11,083 nucleotides of DNA from Lentisphaerota bacterium. GTDB lineage: Bacteria; Verrucomicrobiota; Kiritimatiellia; RFP12; UBA1067. A program made the translations under genes and the position numbers. The notes beneath the pieces are model-generated. The model worked only from the letters and a program-made list of their open reading frames with translations. It had not been told where the DNA came from and ran no database searches. The first letter of the stretch is position 1. Each line of letters begins with the position of its first letter. Of the stretch, positions 1 to 6,270 are shown in pieces. The stretch is taken from contig SUVZ01000096.1 in NCBI GenBank assembly GCA_015061765.1, forward strand, positions 1 to 11,083, written 5' to 3'.

Positions 1-21
1 CCGTGACGGAGGGGAAAACCG

Positions 22-138
22 TCATGGGGCGTTTTGTTTTGGTCATGCGGCCCATGCCTTTCGGACATGGGGCGTTTTGAAATCTTCATGGGGTGTTTTG
101 GTTTTGGTCATGGGGCGTTTTGCCGCCAATCATGGGGC
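22..138. repeat. Irregular direct repeats, core TCATGGGGCGTTTTG
   Basis: Copies of a 15-base core lie at 22-36, 65-79 (first base differs), 86-100 (one C to T change) and 108-122, with a partial copy at 130-138. Between them are variants of GTTTTGGTCATG (about 31-46 and 95-111). Spacing is irregular, so this is neither a CRISPR nor a clean tandem array. It sits immediately downstream of the minus-strand lipoprotein gene. Its function is unknown. Confidence 0.75.
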
Positions 139-150
139 TTGCGCTGTCGC

Positions 151-429
151 CTACTTGACCCTTGTTTCGACGCTTACGGGGTTCGACTGCGCGGCGGTGT
201 TCGTGTCGCTGCCGGCGTTGTCGGCGGTCTGGTGGGACTGCGTTATCACGGCGATGCCGGGAATGCCGAAGGCATACACGCCCATCGTCTGCGTCTTGTC
301 GCTTGGCGTCAGCGAAGAGCAACCGCTTGCGACGCCCACGATGCCGCCGCCTATCGCGCCGAGCAGTACGGGGCGGATCGCCGCCCAAAGCTGACGCGCC
401 AGCTCTTTCCAGTTTACTTTCAGTTTCAT
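151..429 (-). CDS. Small predicted lipoprotein, 92 aa
   Basis: This is a short ORF of unrecognised family. The start at 429 is chosen because AAAGGAAA lies 7-8 bases upstream; an in-frame extension back to 537 would run through a 9-mer repeat and is rejected. The first 20 residues are basic and amphipathic (MKLKVNWKELARQLW...). They are followed by a Gly/Ala-rich hydrophobic stretch (about 21-36) ending in an ASGC lipobox-like site at residues 34-37. Lipidation at Cys37 with anchoring of a Ser/Thr/Asn-rich tail in an envelope membrane is therefore likely (inference). The layout of a WKxL start, a hydrophobic helix and a terminal SC/GC recalls very small lipoprotein-like ORFs of Bacteroidetes ('smalltalk') and of gut Microviridae, but no homology is claimed. 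It stands alone among repeats, with no operon partner visible. Confidence 0.6.
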   Translation of the reverse strand: MKLKVNWKELARQLWAAIRPVLLGAIGGGIVGVASGCSSLTPSDKTQTMGVYAFGIPGIAVITQSHQTADNAGSDTNTAAQSNPVSVETRVK

Positions 430-499
430 TGCTGTTTCCTTTCTTGTTGTTTGGTGTTGTTGGTTGCGATGTGCTTCGCGCTTTGCTTTCTGCTTGTGG

Positions 500-526
500 G
501 TGGGACGTGTGTGACGCGTGGGACAT
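500..526. repeat. Three 9-mer tandem units, GTGGGACGT type
   Basis: Units at 500-508 (GTGGGACGT), 509-517 (GTGTGACGC) and 518-526 (GTGGGACAT) follow one another exactly. The same unit recurs in opposite orientation at 672-707. No gene is supported here, since ORFs crossing it are low-complexity translations of the repeat. Confidence 0.8.
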
Positions 527-552
527 TTGATTTTCAAGAGGAAGATGCCTGA

Positions 553-775
553 GAGCTTCGCACATGAAAGATGCCTCGATCATCTCATGAGGAATTTTAT
601 GCGCAAAGCTCCTTGCCGATGGTTGGCTAAATTCCAGCGCGAAGCTCCGAAAGCAAATTTCAAGAAACCATCGTCCCACGCGTCACACGCGTCCCACACG
701 TCCCACCTCGCCATTTGCAAAGCGCGAAGCACAAAGCCTCGCACTGCACTGCAGCCTGCAAGTCGCGAAGCTCTG
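553..775. repeat. Dispersed CGCGAAGCTC motif in gene-free stretch
   Basis: Variants of GCGCGAAGCTCC occur at 601-612, 637-649, 722-732 and 763-775, with an inverted GAGCTTCG at 553-560. This is the only order visible between about 540 and 780 apart from the 9-mers. I see no convincing gene in this stretch on either strand: the open frames lack ribosome binding sites and have repeat-driven composition. Confidence 0.55.
672..707. repeat. Four 9-mer tandem units, CGTCCCACG type
   Basis: Units lie at 672-680, 681-689, 690-698 and 699-707 (CGTCCCACG, CGTCACACG, CGTCCCACA, CGTCCCACC). They are the reverse complement of the repeat at 500-526, so the two arrays form an inverted pair about 145 bases apart. 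Translations give WDVWDAC-like low-complexity peptides and are not taken as genes. Confidence 0.8.
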
Positions 776-816
776 TGAAATGGGGTTGTGCGCTCCGTGT
801 CGTGGAGCGCCGTCCT

Positions 817-986
817 TGCGTACGTGCGCACGCGCGCGTGGTATGACAGTTAATGGGATATTATTAATATCCCCGTATGACATACCACGCGTGTACGCGT
901 ACGCGCGCGCGAGGCGTCGGCACAACTGGGGGTGGCGTAAGCATTGCGTGGAACGCGTGTACGCGTACGCGCGCGCGAGGCGTCGG
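817..986. repeat. Palindromic element with two 34-bp direct repeats
   Basis: Two exact 34-base copies lie at 887-920 and 953-986, beginning ACGCGTGTACGCGTACGCG and ending GAGGCGTCGG. An exact 11-base inverted repeat pairs CGCGTGGTATG (835-845) with 881-891. It encloses a second hairpin, GGGATATT (855-862) with AATATCCC (866-873) and a 3-base loop. A smaller hairpin, CGCTCC/GGAGCG, lies at 791-809. Tracts 817-840, 886-911 and 953-977 alternate purine and pyrimidine without a break. The whole resembles a REP/BIME-type intergenic repeat. No transposase is nearby. Confidence 0.75.
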
Positions 987-1050
987 GGTTGTGCATAACT
1001 CCGAAATCGACACTTTCGCCGATGCCGGGATTCGTATTTCTGTTGGCCAT
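850..1050 (-). CDS. Doubtful small ORF running into the palindromic repeat
   Basis: A 66-residue frame starts at 1050, preceded by AAAGGAG seven bases upstream. Its first 23 residues (MANRNTNPGIGESVDFGVMH...) have normal-looking composition. From residue 24 on, both 34-base repeats are translated as Arg/Thr-rich peptide (RARTRTRV twice), and the frame ends within the central AT-rich hairpin. It may be the 5' end of a gene broken by insertion of the repeat element, or a genuinely repeat-containing small protein. I do not recognise a family. The strong ribosome binding site is the main argument for it. A terminator at 1116-1144 lies upstream on the same strand. Confidence 0.3.
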   Translation of the reverse strand: MANRNTNPGIGESVDFGVMHNPDASRARTRTRVPRNAYATPSCADASRARTRTRVVCHTGILIISH

Positions 1051-1115
1051 GTTTGGCTCCTTTCTGTGTTGTTTCAACTCGCCTGCGGCACCCGCCGCGG
1101 ACGAAATCCGGGTAC

Positions 1116-1144
1116 AAAAAAAGGCGCGCCGTTTCCGACGCGCC
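1116..1144 (-). terminator. Intrinsic terminator reading leftward
   Basis: On the minus strand a 9-base-pair stem (1136-1144 with 1123-1131, one G-U pair) encloses a GAAA tetraloop and is followed directly by seven U residues (1122-1116). This is a textbook Rho-independent terminator. No complete gene lies upstream on that strand before the divergent RhuM gene. It would therefore end a short transcript begun between about 1175 and 1319, or act as an attenuator in the leader of the ORF at 1050. Confidence 0.8.
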
Positions 1145-1319
1145 TGAGGCTTGGTTTGGGGGTTGTTCTTTCATGGATTTTTCCTTGTTTTTGTTTACTT
1201 GAAATCCCCGTCCAATACCTGTTGGAAGGGGTGAAAGTACTGTTTCCTGAAAGATTGGAAAATTAAATAAATCAGCGTAAAATGTGGTATGATTACAACC
1301 GTTAAGGGACAAAATATCA
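1145..1319. other. Intergenic region upstream of rhuM-like gene
   Basis: This 175-base gap becomes AT-rich toward the plus-strand gene. TATGAT at 1288-1293 is a candidate -10 for that gene, but no good -35 is seen 16-18 bases upstream. On the minus strand an ATG at 1174 follows AAGGAAAAA, and its frame runs straight through the terminator stem. It may be a leader peptide, but the evidence is thin. Confidence 0.35.
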
Positions 1320-2204
1320 ATGGCAACCGAGACAGAAAATCAGATAGTTGTATATCAGCCGAATGAAACAATTCGGTTGGAGACTAGATATGCAAAAGAG
1401 AGTATTTGGCTAACGCAATTGAAAATAGCAGAGTTGTTCGGCGTTCAAAAGGCGGCTATAAGTAAACATCTTAAAAACATATACGATACTGGAGAACTTG
1501 TTAGGTCAGCAACTGTTTCCAAAATGGAAACTGTTCAGATTGAAGGAAAAAGAACAGTTACGCGTGTTCAGGAATTCTTTAATCTAGATGTGATTATTGC
1601 CGTTGGATATCGTGTTAATTCATCGATGGCGACGAGATTTCGCATATGGGCTACACAGGTATTGCGTGAATATCTTCTACGTGGATACGCATTCAATCAA
1701 CGCTTAAATCTGCTCGAAGATAAGATAGACAGGAGATTTTCAAAGCATGATGACAGGCTAGCGGTTCTTGAAGATAAAGTCGATTTCTTCGTGCAGACGC
1801 AAACGCCGCCGTTGCAAGGTGTCTTCTATGAAGGGCAGTTGTGGGATGCGTGTTCGCTGGTGGAGAAGCTGATTGGAAGGGCTAAAAAGACGATGCTTCT
1901 GATTGACAGCTGGGTGGGGTCCGGAACACTTGATATGCTCGCAAAGAAGCGCAAAGGCGTGTCGGTTGATGTAGTTGCATCACCCCGCGGTAACAAGCTT
2001 GCCGCAAGCGATATCACAAAATTCAATGCGCAATATGGCGGTCTTTCAGTGAAGACGAGCATGGCATTCCACGACCGTTTCCTCATTATCGACGACAAGG
2101 AACTTTATCTGATTGGAGCATCACTCAAAGATCTTGGTCGAAAATGCTTTGGCTTCACCGCACTCGACAAATCCAACATATCGGACATCCTCGCGAAAAT
2201 CTAA
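1320..2204 (+). CDS. RhuM-family DNA-binding protein with PLD-like C-terminal domain
   Basis: The protein has 294 residues. Residues about 8-128 match the RhuM ('virulence protein RhuM') type: a winged-helix-like segment (IWLTQLKIAELFGVQKAAIS), an EFFNLDVIIAVGYRVNS core, then FRIWATQVLREYLLRGYAFN. A coiled-coil-like linker (about 128-160) leads to a C-terminal domain (about 165-294). That domain has alternating strands and HDRFLIID at 251-258, which resembles half of a phospholipase-D HxK motif with Arg in place of Lys, so nuclease activity is doubtful. RhuM proteins often sit beside phage, toxin-antitoxin or restriction genes; none is present here. Start: the ATG at 1320 with AAGGGA upstream. 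The first half is clearly more AT-rich than the second and than the neighbours, suggesting transfer or domain joining. The role is probably regulation or defence (inference). Confidence 0.8.
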   Translation: MATETENQIVVYQPNETIRLETRYAKESIWLTQLKIAELFGVQKAAISKHLKNIYDTGELVRSATVSKMETVQIEGKRTVTRVQEFFNLDVIIAVGYRVNSSMATRFRIWATQVLREYLLRGYAFNQRLNLLEDKIDRRFSKHDDRLAVLEDKVDFFVQTQTPPLQGVFYEGQLWDACSLVEKLIGRAKKTMLLIDSWVGSGTLDMLAKKRKGVSVDVVASPRGNKLAASDITKFNAQYGGLSVKTSMAFHDRFLIIDDKELYLIGASLKDLGRKCFGFTALDKSNISDILAKI

Positions 2205-2260
2205 TTGGCAATTGGTGACATTGGTATTGGTTACATTCTCACACTGGTAACATTCACAAT
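2205..2260. repeat. Degenerate 9-mer repeat between convergent genes
   Basis: Units related to ATTGGTTAC follow the stop codon: 2211-2219 (ATTGGTGAC), 2220-2225 (short), 2226-2234 (ATTGGTTAC), 2235-2242 (ATTCTCAC), 2243-2251 (ACTGGTAAC) and 2252-2257 (ATTCAC). It lies between two convergent genes where a terminator would be expected. No clear stem with a U-tract is seen. Confidence 0.6.
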
Positions 2261-2293
2261 GATCAAAGCGCGGATGTAGAGAAGCTAGGGGTT

Positions 2294-3070
2294 TTACGGT
2301 TTTGTGTGAGAGGAGCTGATTGAGCGGTGCTGGCGGCGGTATTCGCCAGGAGTGATGCCGCGTTCGCGCTTGAATATCTTCGTGAAGTGGCTTTGGTCGC
2401 AGAAACCTGTTGCCATGGCGATGTCATACATGCCGAGGTCAGTGTTTTCGAGGTGTCGGCATGCGGCGTTTAGCCGCTGTTGAATGATGTACTTTCCCGG
2501 ACGGACGCCTATTATCCGCATGAACATGCGCTGCAGATTTGAGACGGACATGCCGTGATCCGTCGCAAGTTTATTGAGCGAGAGCGGTTTTGAGATGTTG
2601 CCGTTGATGCTTGCGATGATGGCGTCGAACTTGTCTTCCCAAACGGGGCCTGCGTTGTCTGGTTTATCGCAATAGTAAACCATGAGAGTCCCAATAATCT
2701 TTCCGTCATGTCCGTACACTGGATAGAGAGATATCATTTTCGCGTTTGACACCGATAGATTCGCTACCTTGGTGTAGTGGCGATTGACGATTGGCTTTCC
2801 TGTTTTGCGGACTGCGTCGTCACGCGCCATGCAGAAGTCGGCGTATGGACGGGGAAAGAGGTCGCAAGAGCGCTTGCCGATGGCGAAATCGGGATTCGGT
2901 AAGTTGCACATTTCGCAGTTGAAGCGGTTGATGGCGATGATGTGACCTTCGGCATCCTTTATGTAGAAGCCAATGTTCGGCAACGATTCGAAAATCGCTG
3001 CCATGGTCTTGATGTTTGGACCGCATTGCTTGAAGAAGTTGCGACGCAATCTGCTCTGGCGCTTTGTCAT
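2294..3070 (-). CDS. PAS-domain AraC-family transcriptional regulator
   Basis: A 258-residue cytoplasmic regulator. Residues about 22-135 form a PAS sensor (IFESLPNIGFYIKDAEGHII, then NRFNCEMC, GKRSCDLFP, and GKIIGTLMVYY near its end). Residues about 148-246 are a double helix-turn-helix AraC DNA-binding domain, with LSLNKLATDHGMSVSNLQRMF as the first helix-turn-helix and IAMATGFCDQSHFTKIFKRERGITP as the signature second half. The start at 3070 is preferred. A longer frame to 3166 would lie inside the divergent promoter, and its extra residues look non-coding. No Shine-Dalgarno precedes 3070, and a TATAAT box sits 8 bases upstream, so the mRNA may be leaderless. Cys52, Cys55, Cys69 and Cys80 cluster in the PAS domain. 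It is divergent from the esterase/glycyl-radical operon and probably controls it and itself. Confidence 0.9.
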   Translation of the reverse strand: MTKRQSRLRRNFFKQCGPNIKTMAAIFESLPNIGFYIKDAEGHIIAINRFNCEMCNLPNPDFAIGKRSCDLFPRPYADFCMARDDAVRKTGKPIVNRHYTKVANLSVSNAKMISLYPVYGHDGKIIGTLMVYYCDKPDNAGPVWEDKFDAIIASINGNISKPLSLNKLATDHGMSVSNLQRMFMRIIGVRPGKYIIQQRLNAACRHLENTDLGMYDIAMATGFCDQSHFTKIFKRERGITPGEYRRQHRSISSSHTKP

Positions 3071-3077
3071 GCGGCGT

Positions 3078-3106
3078 ATTATATCATGTGTTGTGTTGGT
3101 GTGGCA
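3078..3106 (-). promoter_or_regulatory. Promoter of the AraC gene, probably leaderless
   Basis: On the minus strand a perfect TATAAT occupies 3083-3078. Seventeen bases upstream is a poor -35, TGCCAC (3106-3101). The predicted transcription start (about 3071) falls next to the ATG at 3070, leaving essentially no leader. The -35 overlaps the conserved operator block that begins at 3101, consistent with autoregulation. Confidence 0.55.
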
Positions 3107-3177
3107 CGATCTTACACTTTCCCAGACACAAAGGTACAAACGTGCCGGTTGCCACTTTTGATACAATACGCGCCATC
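3101..3177 (+). promoter_or_regulatory. AraC-type operator and promoter, copy A
   Basis: A block at 3101-3129 (contains TTACACTTTCCCAGACAC) matches 26 of 29 bases at 10280-10308. TACAA follows at the same offset in both (3135-3139). A second block at 3155-3177 carries TACAAT (3162-3167) as -10 and CGCGCCATC at the expected transcription start, matching 19 of 23 bases at 10333-10355. No good -35 precedes the -10, as expected for an activator-dependent promoter. It drives the esterase operon, and the likely activator is the divergent PAS-AraC protein (inference). Confidence 0.75.
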
Positions 3178-3204
3178 TGAAACATCAATCAGGATAAGAT
3201 TCCA

Positions 3205-5397
3205 ATGACGCGAAGAAATTTCATGACAGGTCTCACATTTGCCGGAGCCTACGGGTGGCTGTCGATCTTCCCTTTTGTGGCGTGTGGTGCGACGTACAAG
3301 GTTGACATCGATAGGCCTGATGGCATCTACAGTTGCGGTGAGACCGCCACGTTCACGGTCAGGCTGCTTGAAACGAATGGCTTGGTGGCTTCAGCTCAGC
3401 CGTTCGCCAAGCTGGACAATTTCGGCACCACTGTACTCACGAACATGCCGTTCGATGTGACGACGACAGACCTATCGTTCACCGTGTCCGGTATGTTGCG
3501 TGAACCGGGATTCCTGCGGCTCTCGCTGCCGCCGACGAAGAGCGGACGTAACGATCCGTACGTCTTCAGCGTCGGCTTCGAGCCGGAGCGGATACGCAAG
3601 GGCAGTCCGTCGCCATCCGACTTCGGCGCGTTTTGGGCCGAGGCGCGTGCGCGTCTCGGCCGCGAGGTGCCGATTGATGCGCAAGTCGTTCGTGTTCCGG
3701 AGCGCAGCACCGCCGCGTTTGACTTTTTCCGCATCTCGTTCGCCACGTTCGGACGACGCGTGCATGGCTACATGAGCGTCCCGACGGACAAGGCGAAGGC
3801 ACCATTTCCTGTTGACTTCGAGGTGAACGCCGCAGGTTTCGGCGATTGGACGAACGACATGGCTGGAGACGGTGACTCAATCCATGTGAAGTTTAGCGTC
3901 TATCCGTTCCCGCCGGACTGGAAATGGCGCGAGAGCGGGCTTGAGGCCAAGTACAAGGCGATGGATGCCGAGGTCAAGGCTCGGTACGGTGCACCGCGCT
4001 ACTGTCAGGCGGGCATAACGGAGTCGCGCGAGTCGTATTTCTTCTATCCCGTGATTCTCGGGATTGACCGCGCCGTTGACTGGGTCGCAGCACGCCCCGA
4101 TGTGGACAGGTCTCGCTTCCGCTATCAGGGCACGTCGCAGGGTGGCGGATTCGGGTTCTATCTGTGCGGACTCAATCGCGCTTTCACACGGGCTGCGTTC
4201 TATGTGCCGGCCATAACGGACACCATGGGCTATCTCGCAGGTCGTCAGAGTGGGTGGCCGCAGATCGTCGAAAACAATTCCTCCACGTCCGAGCGCCGCG
4301 CGGCCGCCGAGAAGTGGGCGCCATATTTCGACGGTGCAAACTTCGCATCGCGCATCACCTGCCCTGTCCGCGTCGCCGTAGGCTTTTCAGACATAACGTG
4401 TCCACCCTGCGCGGTGTACGCGGCCTACAACGAAATCAAGGTTGCGGACAAGTCCATAGGCACCGGAGTCGGCATGACGCATTCATGCTCCAGCCGGTTC
4501 TATGCTGAGTTCGGCAGATGGGTGAGGGATGAGAATCTCGCGAACGAGGAGAAGGCGTACGGGGCGCTTCACGACAGGATCGTTGAGCGCATCCGCCTAT
4601 GGCCGGGACTTGCCCCGCACGAGACGGAGGCGAATCCCGGGCGCTACGCATACGACGAGCGGGTCAAGGTGTGGCGCCGGCGCGACGTGTCGCAGCCGGA
4701 GCTTGTGATATTCCGTCCATCCGGCAAACCGCGTGATACGGTGGTGATCGTCATGCCGGGCGGCGGCTACGGTTCGCAGCACATGGGTCACATCTGCCGC
4801 GACTCAAAGCCGATTCTCGATTCCGGACGATGGGTGGCCGTTCTCCACTACCGCATCCCGCGCCGCGAGGGACGGAAGATCTACGACGCGCCGCGAGAGG
4901 ATGCGGCGCGCGCCATCCGCCATCTGCGCGCGAACGCCGCGAAGTTCGGATGGTCGCCGGAGAAGATCGGGGCGGTCGGCTTCTCGGCGGGCGCGCATCT
5001 CGCCGCGATCTCGGCCACCTCGTCTCAGGATGCGCTGTACGAAAGGATCGACGCGCTTGACGACATCTCCGCCCATCTCAACTTCTCGATACCAGTCTAT
5101 CCGGCGTATGTGGCGGACGACGGCAAGACTGGACCCAACACGCATGGCGGCGATGGCGCGGCGATCCTGCCCGAGTTCAAGTTCGACGCGAAGACGCCGC
5201 CGATGTTCATGCTCCACGGCGATAGGGACTACTACTCGCCGATGGCGTCCATTCTTCTGTACACGGAGCTGCACAAGCGCAAGATTCCCGCGCAGCTGTT
5301 CGTCTATGCGAACGTCTCGCACGGTCTCGGCGATACGCCGAACGCAAAGGGCTGGCAGAATCGCATCGTCGATTGGCTTGGTAGCATCGGGTTCTAA
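3205..5397 (+). CDS. Secreted two-domain esterase (acetylxylan-esterase-like plus BD-FAE-like)
   Basis: A 730-residue exported protein. The N-terminus (TRRNFM then a hydrophobic run to about residue 29) looks like a twin-arginine signal. Residues about 31-125 are beta-rich. Residues about 130-445 resemble the AXE1 acetyl esterase family: nucleophile Ser311 in GTSQGGG, Asp396 in GFSDITCPP and His426 in MTHS. Residues about 480-730 form a second alpha/beta hydrolase: PGGGY oxyanion loop (518-522), Ser594 in GFSAGAH, Asp675 in HGDRDYYSP and His706 in VSHGLGD. This half looks like BD-FAE/carbohydrate carboxylesterases. Both triads seem complete, so both halves are probably active, removing acetyl or similar acyl groups from polysaccharide (family inference; substrate unknown). 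The start at 3205 follows AGGATAAG. The gene ends 9 bases before the activase and is first in the operon. Confidence 0.85.
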   Translation: MTRRNFMTGLTFAGAYGWLSIFPFVACGATYKVDIDRPDGIYSCGETATFTVRLLETNGLVASAQPFAKLDNFGTTVLTNMPFDVTTTDLSFTVSGMLREPGFLRLSLPPTKSGRNDPYVFSVGFEPERIRKGSPSPSDFGAFWAEARARLGREVPIDAQVVRVPERSTAAFDFFRISFATFGRRVHGYMSVPTDKAKAPFPVDFEVNAAGFGDWTNDMAGDGDSIHVKFSVYPFPPDWKWRESGLEAKYKAMDAEVKARYGAPRYCQAGITESRESYFFYPVILGIDRAVDWVAARPDVDRSRFRYQGTSQGGGFGFYLCGLNRAFTRAAFYVPAITDTMGYLAGRQSGWPQIVENNSSTSERRAAAEKWAPYFDGANFASRITCPVRVAVGFSDITCPPCAVYAAYNEIKVADKSIGTGVGMTHSCSSRFYAEFGRWVRDENLANEEKAYGALHDRIVERIRLWPGLAPHETEANPGRYAYDERVKVWRRRDVSQPELVIFRPSGKPRDTVVIVMPGGGYGSQHMGHICRDSKPILDSGRWVAVLHYRIPRREGRKIYDAPREDAARAIRHLRANAAKFGWSPEKIGAVGFSAGAHLAAISATSSQDALYERIDALDDISAHLNFSIPVYPAYVADDGKTGPNTHGGDGAAILPEFKFDAKTPPMFMLHGDRDYYSPMASILLYTELHKRKIPAQLFVYANVSHGLGDTPNAKGWQNRIVDWLGSIGF

Positions 5398-5403
5398 AGG
5401 AGG
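5396..5403 (+). promoter_or_regulatory. Shine-Dalgarno of the activase gene
   Basis: AAAGGAGG overlaps the esterase stop codon and precedes the ATG at 5407 by 3 bases. It favours the long start that includes the signal-like N-terminus. A second, weaker AAAGGA before the ATG at 5431 would give a protein shorter by 8 residues, lacking the basic n-region. Confidence 0.65.
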
Positions 5404-5406
5404 ACT

Positions 5407-6240
5407 ATGAGAATTACGCGAAAGGAATTCATGGCTTCGGCGGCGGCGTTTGCCGTAAGCCCGATGCTGGCCGAAGACGGGCGGAAGCTGAAGACCCCGC
5501 TGATGCTCGACACGAAACGGATGGCGATCTGGGACGGACCGGGAATCCGAACAACGTTCTTTGTGAAGGGGTGCCCCTTGAAGTGCATCTGGTGCCACAA
5601 TCCCGAATCGATCAAGTCCGAGGCGCAGTGGGCGCGGTTTCAGCATCTCTGCAAGCACCACGAGAAGTGCACGATGGACGAGTCAACGTGTCCGACGCGG
5701 GCGCTCAAGCTATACGGCAAGCCGATGACGATTGACGACATTGTGGCGAAGGCGCTGGAGGACAAGCCGTTCTACGACGAGTCCGGCGGCGGCGTGACGC
5801 TCTCCGGCGGCGAACCCCTCTTTTTCTGGGAATGGGCGGCGGGACTCTTCAAGGCGTTCAAGGCGGCAGGGCTCCACACGTGTCTCGACACCTCGCTCTA
5901 CGCGCCGCCCGCCGCAATCGACGCCATGCTGCCGGTCACCGACATGTGGCTTCCCGACTACAAGGCCGACGACGATTCGCTTCACGTGAAGTACACGGGC
6001 GTCTCAAACAAGATCGTCAGGAGGAATCTTGAGCGGCTGGTCGCGGCGAAGGCGAAGATGGAGGTTCGCTGCCTTGTTGTGCCCGGCTGCACCGATGGCG
6101 AAGAAGTCTCGGCCCGTCATGCCTATCTCAAATCCATCGGTATCCCGGAGGCGTCGATCGTCGATCTCAAATACTACGACTACGCCCGCTCAAAGTATCT
6201 CGCCCTCGGCATGAAGGACACGATGCCTCCAAATCGGTGA
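5407..6240 (+). CDS. Radical SAM glycyl-radical-enzyme activase with Tat-like N-terminus
   Basis: The protein has 277 residues. It should generate the glycyl radical on the enzyme encoded downstream, using S-adenosylmethionine and a [4Fe-4S] cluster. Cys56, Cys60 and Cys63 form the CxxxCxxC motif (GCPLKCIWCHNPES), preceded by the family's DGPGIRTTFFVKG. SGGEPLF (133-139) is the SAM-binding GGE motif, and HVKYTGVSN (193-201) is another activase hallmark. The usual ferredoxin-like insert is reduced to Cys82, Cys88 and Cys95. The normal family start corresponds to about residue 30. Here it is preceded by ITRKEFMASAAAFAVSPMLA, which reads like a twin-arginine signal (RK variant) with a possible cleavage site after Ala22. 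That is odd for an enzyme needing SAM and a reductant. It is second in the operon, 30 bases before the glycyl radical gene. Confidence 0.9.
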   Translation: MRITRKEFMASAAAFAVSPMLAEDGRKLKTPLMLDTKRMAIWDGPGIRTTFFVKGCPLKCIWCHNPESIKSEAQWARFQHLCKHHEKCTMDESTCPTRALKLYGKPMTIDDIVAKALEDKPFYDESGGGVTLSGGEPLFFWEWAAGLFKAFKAAGLHTCLDTSLYAPPAAIDAMLPVTDMWLPDYKADDDSLHVKYTGVSNKIVRRNLERLVAAKAKMEVRCLVVPGCTDGEEVSARHAYLKSIGIPEASIVDLKYYDYARSKYLALGMKDTMPPNR

Positions 6241-6270
6241 ATTGTTCGCAACTTGTAAATGTAAATTGAG

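Noticed and set aside
430..537. N-terminal extension of the small lipoprotein
   Set aside because: It has no ribosome site, translates the 9-mer repeat, and would put a long hydrophilic stretch before the signal sequence.
34..552. Plus-strand frames of 172 and 122 codons
   Set aside because: They are Cys/Arg-rich and run antisense to the lipoprotein gene through repeats; no ribosome site.
887..986. CRISPR array
   Set aside because: There are only two 34-base copies, a 32-base gap that is not spacer-like, and no cas genes.
683..1312. Minus-strand frame of 209 codons through the repeat zone
   Set aside because: It reads through an intrinsic terminator and both 34-base repeats, giving AYAYTR-like low complexity. 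Only the internal start at 1174 has a ribosome site.
3071..3166. N-terminal extension of the AraC-type regulator
   Set aside because: It would start inside the divergent conserved operator/promoter and adds sequence unlike the family.
4804..5661. Long minus-strand open frame (285 codons)
   Set aside because: It is antisense to the esterase and activase genes, Arg-rich, with no domain. It results from GC-rich third positions in the real genes.
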